Position numbers and translations under genes: made by a program. The notes under the pieces were generated by a model that did not search any database, was not told where the DNA came from, and saw only the letters and a program-made list of their open reading frames with translations. A stretch of DNA of 64,000 nt, from the NCBI RefSeq assembly GCF_039555335.1, contig NC_092628.1, positions 97,034,536-97,098,535 of the forward strand. The letters run 5' to 3'. The stretch comes from Amphiura filiformis (lineage: Eukaryota; Echinodermata; Ophiuroidea; Amphilepidida; Amphiuridae). Position 1 is the first letter of the stretch. Each line of letters opens with the position of its first letter. This document shows positions 36,031 to 49,000 of the stretch, in pieces.

Positions 36031-36584
36031 TCCAATGCAAATAATCACCTAGATTATGACGTATCATACCGTAAATATGGCGGAGTACTCAAATTCATTC
36101 AACAAAAGCATGATTACAAGCTATTGCAATCTACTGCGACAGCTCGTCTCACACACATAACAAATGCACAAATACGATCAAATAGGTTGACGACAACGTT
36201 TGATTGAATGCACTGCATTGTGCCATGATTACGTGAAGGACACCGGTTCAATTCCTTTGTATGGAGCCAATCAATAATTTCACGCACATCCTCTATTATT
36301 GCCCAATTATTGCCGGGATGATTGCACACTGTAAAAGAGCTATTGTTATAATGTTTGATGAAATCGTGTTTAACTACCGTAGTTGCTTAAGAACGGCACA
36401 ATACAGATAAAGCAGACAGATTGACTACATGTGGTACATGTATATACATATTAATATAAGGAATGTGTGTGAGTCGAGTATTACCTAATTATAATAGGGG
36501 CGTATCCAAAAATGAATTCACGCCCTTTCAAATATCGAGCCAAAGTGCAGGCCCTATGTAAAATTATAGGGCAAATGTGATCTT

Positions 36585-37050
36585 ATGACATCTCTCTCTG
36601 GGTCCGATTGTCACGCCGCATACATAGGTGAGACCAGTAGGAAGCTTGAAAAGTGACTTGCGGAACACAAGTCAAAAGCAGCTGGTTCCAAATCGGCCAT
36701 TCAAGAACACGTAAAAGCGAGTAAGAACATGCACCAAAAACAATGGGACAACGTGACTGGAGAAAGATACAAAAGACTTTCCCAGGAGGGTCCTGGAAGC
36801 CATCCAGATCAAGAAGCAAGGGCCTTCACTTAACCGAGATATAGGATTGGAACTAAATCCTGTGTGGGACAAACCCAGCAGAACCAGGGGCAGGACTTTT
36901 CTGACTTCGGTAACATCATAGAGTGTGATGTCACCTGATCAGGTTGGTCTCTAGCGGTTTCCAAGAAATACATCAGAGCCAACAACATCGGCTGATGATG
37001 AAGAAGTTCCTCGAAAGCGCTCCCGGTAGGTGAAAATAAACAAGTAGTGT
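36585..37050 (+). pseudogene. Penelope-like GIY-YIG endonuclease fragment
   Basis: Plus-strand reading around 36,603 gives CDCHAAYIGETSRKLEK, a stop, then LAEHKSKAAGSKSAIQEHV, the GIY-YIG-type endonuclease core of Penelope-like elements. Stops and frameshifts break the frame afterwards, and no RT is present. The fragment ends in the hammerhead-like motif at 36,987-37,027. It is a 5'-truncated dead insertion. Confidence 0.75.
36987..37027 (+). ncRNA. Hammerhead-ribozyme-like motif at a Penelope 3' end
   Basis: The core CTGATGA (36,992-36,998) and GAAA (37,013-37,016) enclose a stem II of five pairs with one A-C mismatch and loop AGT. Stem I pairs ATCGG (36,987-36,991) with CCGGT (37,023-37,027), including one G-U. 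Stem III is AGC/GCT without a loop, and the predicted cleavage is after C37,022. Minimal stem III hammerheads acting as dimers are known in Penelope-like retroelements. One extra base lies between CTGATGA and stem II, which may weaken activity. Confidence 0.6.
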
Positions 37051-37059
37051 TAAAGTTTA

Positions 37060-40000
37060 ATTTAATTTACTGTCATTTTATTACCACTACGTATGAATCT
37101 GCAATTCTATAGAAACATTGCCGTCGCATCATCTATAGCACAGGTCAGAAGATACTAATGTACCCTACTTTGGCTACACCTCTGGGCAAAAATAAAACAT
37201 AAAACTTGACTTACTTGACTTAGGTGCAAAGAATTTGTTGTTCCTTGGCTTTACTGCAAGAGTGCTGCCTCCATTCTTGTCTGTTTGCAACCTGTTCTGC
37301 CTTACAGACAGGGAGCTAAGAATCCTGTTGTATTCCAACACAGTGGTGGCCAGTCTCATCCATCTTGTATGTCATGGTGATATACTTGGTGTGGTAATCT
37401 GTTGTCAGGCATCCTTACAACAAACCAACAGACCAAACCACTTGAGACATATTTTGGACACAATGTCTGTTACAGCTGTTGTCATAATAAGTTGGGCACA
37501 AATCTATACACATAAAAGGTTACAAAACTCAGGAGCCAAATGCAATTTCTTTTAAAAGCACTTTGTCAATACTAGATGATATTAAAAAACATTTTTAGAA
37601 TTATATTAACTATAAGGGGACTTCTTTGACGAACAGGCCATATATATAGAGCCTCAGCATTAAAGCCATAATGTACGATCTTATAATATGAAATTAGTTA
37701 ATTCTTTTCAAACCATATTTTTTGGCATAGCTGTAATGTTTACACATGTCCCAACTTGCACCTAAATGAAATCGTCCAAATTTGTTGTCTTTGTAGGTCA
37801 ACAGCGCAAAGTTCGATATAAAGTCATAATTTTTTTATTTTAACTTTGTTTCCTCCCATAGAACTGCATGTTAAATGTTCAAAATGACCAGTGGGATTTC
37901 TTTCACTTTACCTTGTTATTTCAGCTTAAAATGGACAGCAACCCTTCCCGGCAATTATTACTAATATTATTTATGTACATTACTTGTGTGTAGGGCCCTC
38001 AAAAAGTTGATGGTTGTGTTGCCCTCCCAAGTGGGTAAAATTGGGACAGTCAGACAGTCTGGATTATTATCCTTCAGAACAATCAGCCATTCTATAAACC
38101 TGCACAAAGATATATTAAAGTCATGTTTGAAAATATTTAGAATTGTCAATTTAAGCATGAATTTGTATTTTAGCATTAGAATTGTCAAAAATATGAGACA
38201 TGACAAAAAATCATGTAAATCCAAAATTACAAAATTAAGGTCAGTATAAATTTGTAGAGTAAAAACTTCGGTCGGTCACAAAGGGTAACACAGCAAAGTT
38301 GGTTTGGTCCTCATGTACATTATGTATTGAGATTAGTACATCTATACCAGTATTCTATACTATACTACATTCTGAAATTCCACATAATTATTCAACACTC
38401 ATTATATTTCCTAAATTTATTCATAAATTGTAATTGTAATTGTATTTAAATATGATCCAATATACTTCACTTGATATTCAAAGTTTGTGTTTTGATATCT
38501 TTACAGGCAAATATAATTGATTATATACTCTGGTAATAAGTACATATATTCCGTGTGCACATATATGCGGTGTCTTTAAGCACTTGCGTGTGTATGCCTG
38601 CGCTTTGAGCGAATGCTAGCAATTTGAAGCTGCACCTAATGAAATGTGCACTGACATCACTGCCACATCAGGGTGAAAAATGGTATACATTCCCAATCAA
38701 TAGGAAAGTGAGCTCTAACAATCTCAACCAATGCTCAGGAGACACCGGAGAATAAATATATAAATAGGTACCGATGCTCAAACAATCAGTACAAAATACA
38801 TACATTATAAGCCCTAATATATTATAATAACTCTTCCATAGCATTTATATGCTAGAGTTAGGATGGGTTTGAACTTACAATGCATCTAACTGATGCTCAA
38901 ACAGCCAGTACAAATACCGTATTGATTGTAATAAACGCCCTGGGGGCATTGCATTTTGCCAAAAGCGGGTGTTTATTAGAAGTGAATTTTCAGTGAAAAA
39001 GCTTCAAAATTACACCCATAAGTGCATCATCAAACAAGAATCTGATGAAATTACTAAAATGCTGTCATAATAAGGCAATGAAATGTTTGAGTCATAATAG
39101 GTTTTGTCCATGCAATTTAGCGATTGTCACTGACATGACCGATGCAAGTTTTAAGCTTACTCATATGATAAAGTATAGAAATTGTTGGCAATTTTTCATT
39201 GACAAATTGGAGGGGGGTGTTTATTAGAGGGAGATCATTTGATACAAACAATACTGTACATACATGATAAGTCCTACACATATTGTAATCCCAAACCCAT
39301 CAAAGGATGTATATGTTAGAGTTAGATGGGTTAACTTGCAATGCATCTAACTGATGCTCAAACAGCCAGTGCAAATACATACAAAAGTCATGTACATTGT
39401 AAGTTCTAAACACATTGTAAGTCATAAACCCATAATAACTCTTCCAAAGGATTTATATAAAAAAATATAACAATAATCATACGTATGTTATGATCATCTT
39501 AAAGTTCTTGAATATAAAATAATCAATTATATCAATAATACATAATTGCACTTTCCTACTTACTCTGGCAAAGATTTACATCACACACATGATACTACCC
39601 TTTGAGTAGGTAGCAACAGTACTGAAAGTGCACTAACAGTTCAATGTCAATATTTCAGATTGCAGGCTACATTTTGACAAAACTATAATGCTACCCAGTG
39701 GCAACACCAACATAACCAAGGGGAGCATGGGGGCATTTTCTTCCTAAACCTAGGCTTTTCATCTCTGTGTTGTCCCCCAAGAACCAAGTCAGAACCAAAA
39801 ATCTTTGGGGTTAAACATGCAAAATTTTCAGATTTTTGCACCCTAGATTTCACTTTAACCCCACCCCCCCCCCCATTACCCCGGACAAAATTCCTGGTGC
39901 CATCACTGATCCAATAGGGGATTCTGTGATAAAATTATATAATTTTTAAAGCAAGGAGTCAATATCGTGTTTTATAATGAATGTTACTACAACATGACAA

Positions 40001-41602
40001 CATGTTACAGGATAATTTACTGTGCTGTAGTGTAAATTTCATAAAAGGTTACCATTTACATATGTACTACAATCAGCTTTTAATCAAATGTATATATAAT
40101 ATATTGTTATAAAAGCAATTAAAATTTCATTGGTATAGCTAGTCATGATGCCAAAATTGACAAGAGATAGTTTCATTTATAAGCATAACTGCTTATTAAT
40201 GTTGATGTGCTCTGACAACCAAGTTGGTCACTACACACATAAATGTATATTGCTAAAAAATTTGATATTCAGAATGAATATGAAAATTCTAGATTATATT
40301 CTTTGCAAAATGTCAATGTTTTGTGAACACACACCATATGTGAACATATTTTTAGCATTCAATTAAATGCCAATCTAACACTTGACACACATGTTGTAAC
40401 CCGTTAATTATTTTCTTATTGAAGATTTATTGAATAAAGTTGATTATAATGAATAAGTTGATTATAATGAATGGAATGAAAATGCTTATTTTTCAGGGTA
40501 ACTCCTTATCTCCCCAGGCTACACCAATATATTTCTTAATCTAGGCAACTGAATTTTAAATATTATCTAATCAACAAAAAGAATACATTGCAGCCAAGTT
40601 TAATTTCCTTTGTGAACTGGATTTGAATTGACATTTTAGATAACAATTTATTTCCTATTTGGTAGTTATAATCCATTTTCAGAATTCAAATAATACAATG
40701 AAACTATAGCAAGTGGAAATGAAGCCTCAACTCCAACAGCATGCATCAAATTTCCTCACTCTATATTGTTACTAATAATCAAACAAATTAAACAATAAAT
40801 TTCAATATTTGAATTGATTAAACTCAAACTTTGAATATTATGTTAATACTAGTATTACTTTCATATCAATATTTCAGATGCTATCAAGTGTAAACATGTG
40901 TTTAATATCCACTGTGTCATTAATCCATGCAGCATGAACATATTCATTATTCATTATTTATATATATCTGTAAGAACTACAAGTCTAGTTTAAGTAAGCT
41001 TCATATCACATTGAAACATTGTAGTCTGCAAAAGACACTATCAGTGATCCGCTAAATCTAAAATCATAACAAATCAGCTTTATGAATTCTTATAAAACAC
41101 ATAAAAGTTACTCTACATGTCATAGGATCAATTTGACATTCTACTTCTAGTCAATGTTGGAGGTCTCTGTCAACATGCAATTAAATGGAGCTTCTTATAT
41201 CTTCACTGTACTATAGTCCATATAGCTACCTTCAATCACCAGCACTAGCTTTGAAGTCCAACGTGTTCTGCGTAATTAGCTTAGTGTTACTTGGTGTGTG
41301 TACATACTTTTACGCGCACCATCAACGTGCCACATATGTACACGCAAGAAACCACACTAAGCTAGTGCCAGTGACTTGAGGTAGATATTTAGACTATACA
41401 CTGCTGTTTTGTTATCCATATACACTTATCCTTCACCTTTAAGCTATTCCTACAGATTTCAAATATTTTGAGACTTTCACATGGATCACTGATATTGATA
41501 ATAGAATTTCACTAATAGAATTTCAAACAAACAAACAAAATATTACTGTTACATATCTTTCCCTTGGATTATTACTTGGTTGATAATATTACAATGATAA
41601 TA
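37060..41602. other. Intergenic, AT-rich, old repeats, no gene recognised
   Basis: Positions 38,560-38,690 are one of three copies of a dispersed repeat (others at 54,975-55,085 and 56,822-56,945). Positions 38,770-39,430 hold degenerate repeats built on gatgctcaaacagccagt and tatgttagagttagatggg. Positions 41,240-41,380 contain an imperfect foldback around tagcttagtgt. Reading frames at 37,235-37,555 and 37,986-38,249 show no convincing family. Confidence 0.5.
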
Positions 41603-42215
41603 TGTGACATGATCAAGGGAATGAGTCGCATGTCGGCTATTTTCAATTAGAAGTTTTTTCTGGCAGTTTACAAATGCTACATTTTGATGCAAACCCCATC
41701 AAAATCGGACATCTGGTTACCGAGTTATGTGCAATTTATCAATGGCTGAAAACAATATAAAACAAAAGAATTTGAACACTGTTTTTGCCAATATCTCAAA
41801 AACAATATTAGCGACATCCGACTCATTCCCTAGACTAATTCCAATCAGCCGTCTACACTTCGCATGTACTGTGTATGCTTCGTAGTGACGACTGATTATC
41901 TTACAGCCAATATCATGACGGACTTCTGAAAACTATTCAATGCGACTTCAGTTGTGCGCCAGTGGCCGACTGACTAGCGGCGCCAGCGTGCAGCGTCGCT
42001 GTACCGCGCCGCTGTGACAAGATCGCGCTCTGAACTTCTAAAAACAACAAACTCGGTCAAAAGGTCAATTTGGACACAACTGTGCGCATGCTCTATGCCA
42101 CAGGAATCCTGTTGCAAAATCCGTCACTTTTTTTCCACGTAGTTTTCTCAGTCGTCAATCCAGACGGTTGACGACTGAGGGCAGCAGTCTACTCATTCCC
42201 CTTGATCATGTCACA
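41603..42215. mobile_element. 613-bp TA-flanked DNA transposon, non-autonomous
   Basis: The ends TGTGACATGATCAAGGGAAT and, inverted, attccccttgatcatgtcaca form terminal inverted repeats of about 22 bp with one mismatch. TA flanks both sides (41,601-41,602 and 42,216-42,217), as for Tc1/mariner. The interior includes a perfect small hairpin, cagtcgtcaa...ttgacgactg. No transposase ORF. Confidence 0.8.
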
Positions 42216-42817
42216 TACGCGTATACACCACAGGTAGCATGTGATCTTAATAAAGGTACAAAAATATAAAATAATCATTCCCTTTGCACTATTGTCCAGT
42301 TTGCTTAATCATAATTATGATAACATGCACAAAACAATATATCATATAGTTACACACCATATTTCCAAGTAGCTTTAGAACCATTCTCTACCGGAGCAAT
42401 GTTAAGTTTTAAAAATTTATAAAAATAAATATGTATATATCTATATGCAGATAAAGATTTGTTAATATAAAATATCACCTGAGGTGACATAGACATCTAT
42501 AATTATGCAGATAAAGGTAATACATGCATCATGGGTTCAATTCCCATTCAATTCCCAGTCTGGCCCTTTTGCATACTAATAACTATGAAGGAACAAAATT
42601 TAACAGTGAGATAGATATTGCTTCCTCAGGTGAAATAACAACTCACCATTGTGGTAATTGGGCTATTCCAGTTGAAATCCAGACACACCAGAAGAAAGAC
42701 ATGACCTTAAACTTCCACAAAGGGTGTTCACTCTTTCAGGTAACCCCATTTGAAAATTCCTCTTAAGTACAATTCTCATTAGAAACATAACAGCTTAAAC
42801 AATGCCTCACTGTGCCT
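42216..42817 (-). other. 3' flank / probable 3' UTR of the ABCB9-like gene
   Basis: Unique AT-rich sequence directly downstream of the stop codon on the minus strand. No canonical AATAAA is seen within this stretch, so the cleavage site is not placed. A transposon begins at its far end. Confidence 0.4.
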
Positions 42818-43048
42818 TCACGTTATTGGTTCTTCTGTGGAATCATTGTCTTCAACAACCAATAGCTGCCTTTGTACCAGCCTGGCATACATTCCACCAT
42901 CCCTGATGAGTTGCTGATGTGAGCCCTGTTCTAGCACTTTGCCATGGTCTATGACAACAATCCTATCTGCTTTTTCCACTGTGCTGAGTCTGTGTGCAAT
43001 TATTAGAATTGTTCTATCTCTGGAACCTTGGTATAAAGCTTGCTGGAC
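42818..43048 (-). CDS. ABCB9: ABCB9 coding exon 12 (H-loop, C-terminus)
   Basis: Residues 707-782 with [20 protein letters not shown] and the end [16 protein letters not shown]; stop TGA at 42,820-42,818. Acceptor tgcttatcag. Confidence 0.93.
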   Translation of the reverse strand, partial: VQQALYQGSRDRTILIIAHRLSTVEKADRIVVIDHGKVLEQGSHQQLIRDGGMYARLVQRQLLVVEDNDSTEEPIT

Positions 43049-46000
43049 CTGATAAGCATTAATCCATGAAAAGAAAAGTATATGTAAATATTCAATAGAG
43101 AATACTGCCAAACATTAAAGAAAGTGAAAACAAAATGTTCACAGGTATAAGCTGTTTTAATAAAGTTTTTTGCTCTACCACAATCTTTTACTACTACACA
43201 GGAATACTGTGCAAGATTTTCTGATACTGAACAGGCACGCCTATTCTGCGTTGGGGCGCACAACTCGCAGCGTGCTACGTGACATACCCATGCATGCGGA
43301 GAGACAAAAGCGGGATTGGTTACGGAGTTTGTTTTCATGTACTGCCGGCAAAGGACTGGTTTCCAAATGGCACCAACATGTTTATTTTGGAACTTTGGCA
43401 CTCAAAGAGCATCGAAAAAGCTTGAAATTATATAATATTAATAATAATATTGGATGGCTTATTTTATGTTATACAAGAATATGCCAAATTTGTCATGAAA
43501 ATGCCGAACTCCCTTTCAGCTCAATCGTTATTTTCATGACTCATGCGATATATTCTCAAAACATGAAAAAAAAAACAATAAACGACCGCCAGTTTCTGTA
43601 CAAAATTTTCATGTAAGGGCAACACAACACATTTTTTGTTGGCTTAATCACCAAAATCATTTTACTTACCAAATGTTCACTCTCAGCATCCAATGCACTT
43701 GTTGCTTCATCTAATAATAGTACTTTGGGATTTCTCACTAATGCTCTTGCTATGGCAACTCTCTGTTTTTGTCCCCCTATGTAAGAAAATGAATCAAGGT
43801 ACATGTATGTCACAAATTATTACTTGTGATTTAGAGAACAATAAACCAAACCAACAAACACAAAGCACACTTTGAATATTGTTGGTCATTTCTGTGGCCA
43901 TAACCACTATATTTAGCATCATTTAGAGATCTGCACCTTTACAGAACATATGGCGACTTACCATATTTTGCAAATTAAAACAAAACAAAAAAAGATTATC
44001 TTTTTTTGAGGAGGGGTATTTTGGGGTTTTTTTTCCCCCGTTTCGTGTTTCACAAAATAAGCCTAAATAACTACATACCATCAGTGTTCAAATTAAGGAA
44101 AAAGATGAGCAAACATGGCTTTTCACTCAATAACATGCACCTTTTGGGTAAAAACCACATTGTTATTTATTTGTTGTGATTGCTTCTTTATTTGTTGATA
44201 TGCATGTGGATGTTTGTTTGCAATCCTAATCTAAAGCTTTTGTCAGAGAAGAACGGCACTTGTTTACATTTTGAGAGCGTGCAGAGTGAAAACACGGAAG
44301 TGGGGTTCTGATTGGCAGAATCAATCGTCTGACAATCATAGCAACAGACCGATAATCTCATTGGCCGATTGTGCGTCAAATCATTGGTTGGCACAGATCG
44401 GCACCATTGAAGTGACACAAAGCTCCGCGCATGTCGCTCATTAACAGGGCGCTCGCGTCAATCTGAGCAAGGGACTGCCGTTCTTCTCTGAAACCCAGTG
44501 TAATAACATGTTTCAACCAAAGTCAATAACACTGGATTCTTAATGGTGAAATGGTACGGTTAAACATAAAACATAAAATAATACATAAATTACATTTTTT
44601 AATACTTCCTGGGATGGTGCTGTGCATTGGCGAACACAAGCATGAACTCAGAAGTAATAAACAATCATGCTGCTAATGCTGATTGGCTGATCTACACGAT
44701 CAGTAATTACCATCGAGCACAGACCACAGACGTATTAAAAAACTTACTTTAATGATGATAAATTATTAGCATAATTATGTATACAATGCTAAAACTGATT
44801 ATTGCAAAAAGTTGGGAAGTAATACAGAAATTCATACATAAAATCATAAACATACAACAACATAATACATACCAGAAAAAAAATACATCAACAATTTTTT
44901 TAATCATTAATACTTTTGTACCTGATAATTGTGCTCCTTTTTCACCAGTTTGTGTGCCATATTTATCTCTTAGTTCCGTAATAAATTTGTGCGCATTCGC
45001 CTGTTCTGCTGCCTCCTGTATTCTTTCCTCAGAGCACTCTGACAATCCATACTTGATGTTGTCATTGATAGACTTTGCATAGAGTACTGGTTCTTGTCTT
45101 ACCATTGCTACCTGTTACAGAGTAATTAGAATAATTACATCAATACAACATGCTGTTGAGCTTGAAATAAAAGCTAAATGAGTCCCAAATTACCTGTTAA
45201 ATTTCTACATTAAAACCTTTCAGGATTACACATTGTAAATATTTTCATGTTGCTGAAATTGGCATCACATTTAAGCAATTGGTTTTCAGATATAGACAGC
45301 AAGAAACAAAGAAATTGCTTGTTTTAGCCACATATAACATCTTAAAATGTTCATAACATCTTACTTAATCTAAACATGTTTGGATCAAGAGTTTAGTCCA
45401 TGGGTTCTCAACTATATTTGCTCGTGGACCATGGAGGGCAAAAAAAATTTTGTATCTGAGTGCCAAATACACTTTGATTGCTATATTTACTGTACATTTC
45501 TGAGCTGTTCAAGGGCCAACCGCACTGGTCAGCGGGCCGGATCTGGCCTGCTGGCCGTCAGTTCAGTCTGTACAACATCAACAGAAGCACTTAAGATCTT
45601 CAAAGAATTCAGATTTAGCAGTGATCAGCACCACATCTTCACCATGGACGTTAAATCTCTGTACACATCCATACCCATCAAAGACGGTCTCTCTGCTCTC
45701 CGTCATTTCCTCAACCTTGACAAGAAGTATCATCATTCAACCACTACCTTACTGCGATTAGCGAACTCGTCTTGAACAACTCATTCTTTGAGTTTAATGG
45801 AAACTACTACAACCAAATAAACGGCGTCGCCATGGGAACTAGGATGGGATGTCGCTTCGCCTGTCTTTTTATGGGGCACCTAGAACAACAAATCTTTGAC
45901 AGCTATAACGGCACCAAACCAGAGTTCTTCCACAGATATATTGACGACTGCGTGGGCGCTTCATCATGCTCCAGTCAAGACTTAATTGAATTCATGAACT

Positions 46001-49000
46001 ATGCCAACAACTTCCATCCAGCCATAGAGTTCACCTACGAGATATCCACCACTAGCCTACCATTCTTGGACATTCTCATATCAATTGACAAAGACCATCT
46101 TTCCACGTCTGTATACTACAAGCCTACAGATTCACACAGTTACCTCCAATATGAGTCCTGTCATCCTCCTGCTTGCAAGAATAGCATCCCGTACTCACAA
46201 CTACTGCGCTTACGCCGCCTTTGTGATGATGACACTGACTTTGACAGCAAGGCCAATCAAATGACATCCTTCTTCCACCAACGAGGGTATCCTGAATCAG
46301 TCACCAATGCAGCTCTTCATCGTACCAACAACATGACTCAGACTGATGCTTTAACTTCGAATGCATCAAAAACATCTGACAGAGTACCTCTGGTTCTCAC
46401 CTACCATCCCCTCAACACCAGAATTGCCAAGATCATCAAGCGCCAATACCAACATCTTACAGGCTGATAGCACCACTAAGAAAATCTTCCCATCGCCTCC
46501 TTTGTGTGCTTATCGCGCGATAGAAATCTTCGTGATGAGATGGTAACTTCTTCTCTCACCAGCCCTACCGACAGACGCCAAGAAGGCAGCACATCACCTT
46601 GTCACCGACCACGCTGCAACACTTGTAAGCATATATCATCCACCGATAACATCGTGGGACCTAAAGAAACAGTCAAAGTCACCGAAGCCTTCACCTGCAC
46701 CACCACCAATGTCATTTACGCTATTCAGTGTACAAAGTGCAACATCTTGTACATAGGCGAGACCAAACAACGAATGGCGGATCGATTTACAGAACACCTT
46801 AGATCAATCCGCCTCAAGATGCCAGGTTTGCCAGTAGCTCAACATTTCTCCGGCAGTGGACACAACACCACACACATCAAGATTTCCGAGTCTACAAATG
46901 CCACGGTGACGACCAAGCCAGAAGAGACATGGAACAGAAATTAATCTTCAGACTCGCACCCTTCAACCCAATGGACTCAATGCTAGTTTCAACAGTTTTA
47001 AATTTTAATCATAATTTTCTTCAGCGCTCCCTTTTTCTTATACTTTTTCGCGTGGTTTCCCCTTTTCACTCCACGCGTTTCAACCTTTAGGCCTCGCTTG
47101 TTAGGCCTCACGCCGCTATGCCCGTTTTATATATTTTTTGTATTCTCTGTTTTATGCGTGCATTTTTTAAATTAAACATGTTTAACGCTCTTTTTTGTAT
47201 ACGCTTTACGCGCTTTTTACCTAGGCTTACGCTTGTGCTTGCGCGCCTATAAAAAAAAAATTTTGTACTTGCACAGCTTTGCGCATTTTATAATTATTTT
47301 TTCCGTCTTGCGCGTTTTGTTTTCCAACTTAAACATGTTTAACGCTGTATTTGTATACGCTTTACCCGCTTGTCGCTCATGTGTCGCTTATGCGTGTCGC
47401 TCCCACCATTCACCTGGCGCGCGCTTTTAATCATGTTTTAAATGTTTCTCTTGTGTAGGCCTCACAACACTATTTTTGTCACCTGACGAAGGGCGAGGCC
47501 CGAAAATTCGTGTAATAAAATATTCAATTACGACATTTTAATTATTCTTCGCTTCTTTGCTTCCTTCATCAAATGTCGACGCAGTTAATTTTCTACTTAT
47601 CACTCCAGCAATATGACATATGTACTTTCGATTATGAAGGTATTTTACTGGGATTGATTCACAAGTATCCCATCACACTTCCTGATTGAGGCTCATACAA
47701 ATGCTGTAATAAGACAGTTTGGGAAAGCCCAAGATACCTGTGTTGGAGTTGATCAAGCATCACACTTCTTGCTTGAGGCTCATAGATATGGTCATTTTCA
47801 CGGTAAAGGGTGTAACTTTGGATTTTTAACATTTTGATCCGTAGTTTTCTAATAAAGACACAGAATTCCATGATTTTTGGCCACATAAGTCATCTAGTTA
47901 GCAGCTACCTTGGGTAGCATAATCATCTTCGGGAGTTACTGCGTTCAGTTTTAGCAGGCTTAAATGTACCTAATATTGCCATTTTGAAAAACTGTAAAAA
48001 ACAGTAACATTTTTGTAAAACCCTGTGTTTTCTTCAGTTAGTTCATGGATAATTTTTCTTATCCTGAAAGTACGGTCATATGTTCAGTAAACACTGCCAC
48101 ATTAGATTTAATTGTGAACAGCCCTGTATTTTTGAGAACCGGACTTCGATATTTGTCGCTTCGAGGCTTCATTTTCCGTTAACAATTGTTAACAAACTTT
48201 GTGGGTATAGCTTTGGTTCATAATTCTTGGTTATTTCTTCACTTCTTCTTGATTCATAACAGTTGATATCTTAACTTGAAATGGGTAACAAAAATTAGTT
48301 GATTTGCAAGCTTTTAAAATTTTTATAAAATCTTGACTTCAAAGAGCCGATTTTCCGTTAACTTTTTTTAAGCCTCCGAAACAAACTGTTCAGCAAGCTT
48401 GGGCAAATATAAATAAAAGAGCTCATCCAATCTATTTATCAAAATGTAGCAAAGTAGATCCTCAAGTCACTTGTTTTTAAATCATGGAGATATATATCAC
48501 CGTTTGAAAATGGGACCCAATACAAACTTTCCGTTAACAATTGAAGCCTCCGAAACAAATGAAGCCTCCGAAACAACAGTAAACTTAATTATCATCTATG
48601 CATATCTAAATTGGTATGTTCCATATTGATATCTGCATTGTAATTGTTGCATGATATGTGCAGAATGTCATAAATTTAAAAAAAATTGATATTATGGTTA
48701 ATGCTTGAAAAATATACTGATATCCAAGAAAGCCCGCTTGGAGGCTTCACATGCAAATAACACCATACTTAACAAATGGGTGAAAAAATTATCATGTTAT
48801 AAATCTGCAATATCTGCCGCATAGAATCATTGATTCAATACACACAAGAAAATAACAGCTTAGATGATCCCAACAGTGTTGTTTTCAAAAAAACTACTTC
48901 TGCCATGTTTAACCATTGTAAACATGAAGCCTCCAAACAAAAAAAAATGACTTGCTGTGATAATTTAATTTTTGTCACAACTGAAATTCAATACTTAGAA

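Noticed and set aside
37235..37555. 106-codon plus-strand frame, with the opposite strand showing VRMPDNRLPHQVY and YKMDETG in different frames.
   Set aside because: Possibly a decayed LINE or pogo-type transposase fragment, but the two hints are in conflicting frames and neither extends far enough to call.
43003..43616. Overlapping 130-150-codon frames on both strands in ABCB9 intron 11.
   Set aside because: Intronic, no family resemblance; the minus-strand frame partly reads exon 12 in the wrong frame.
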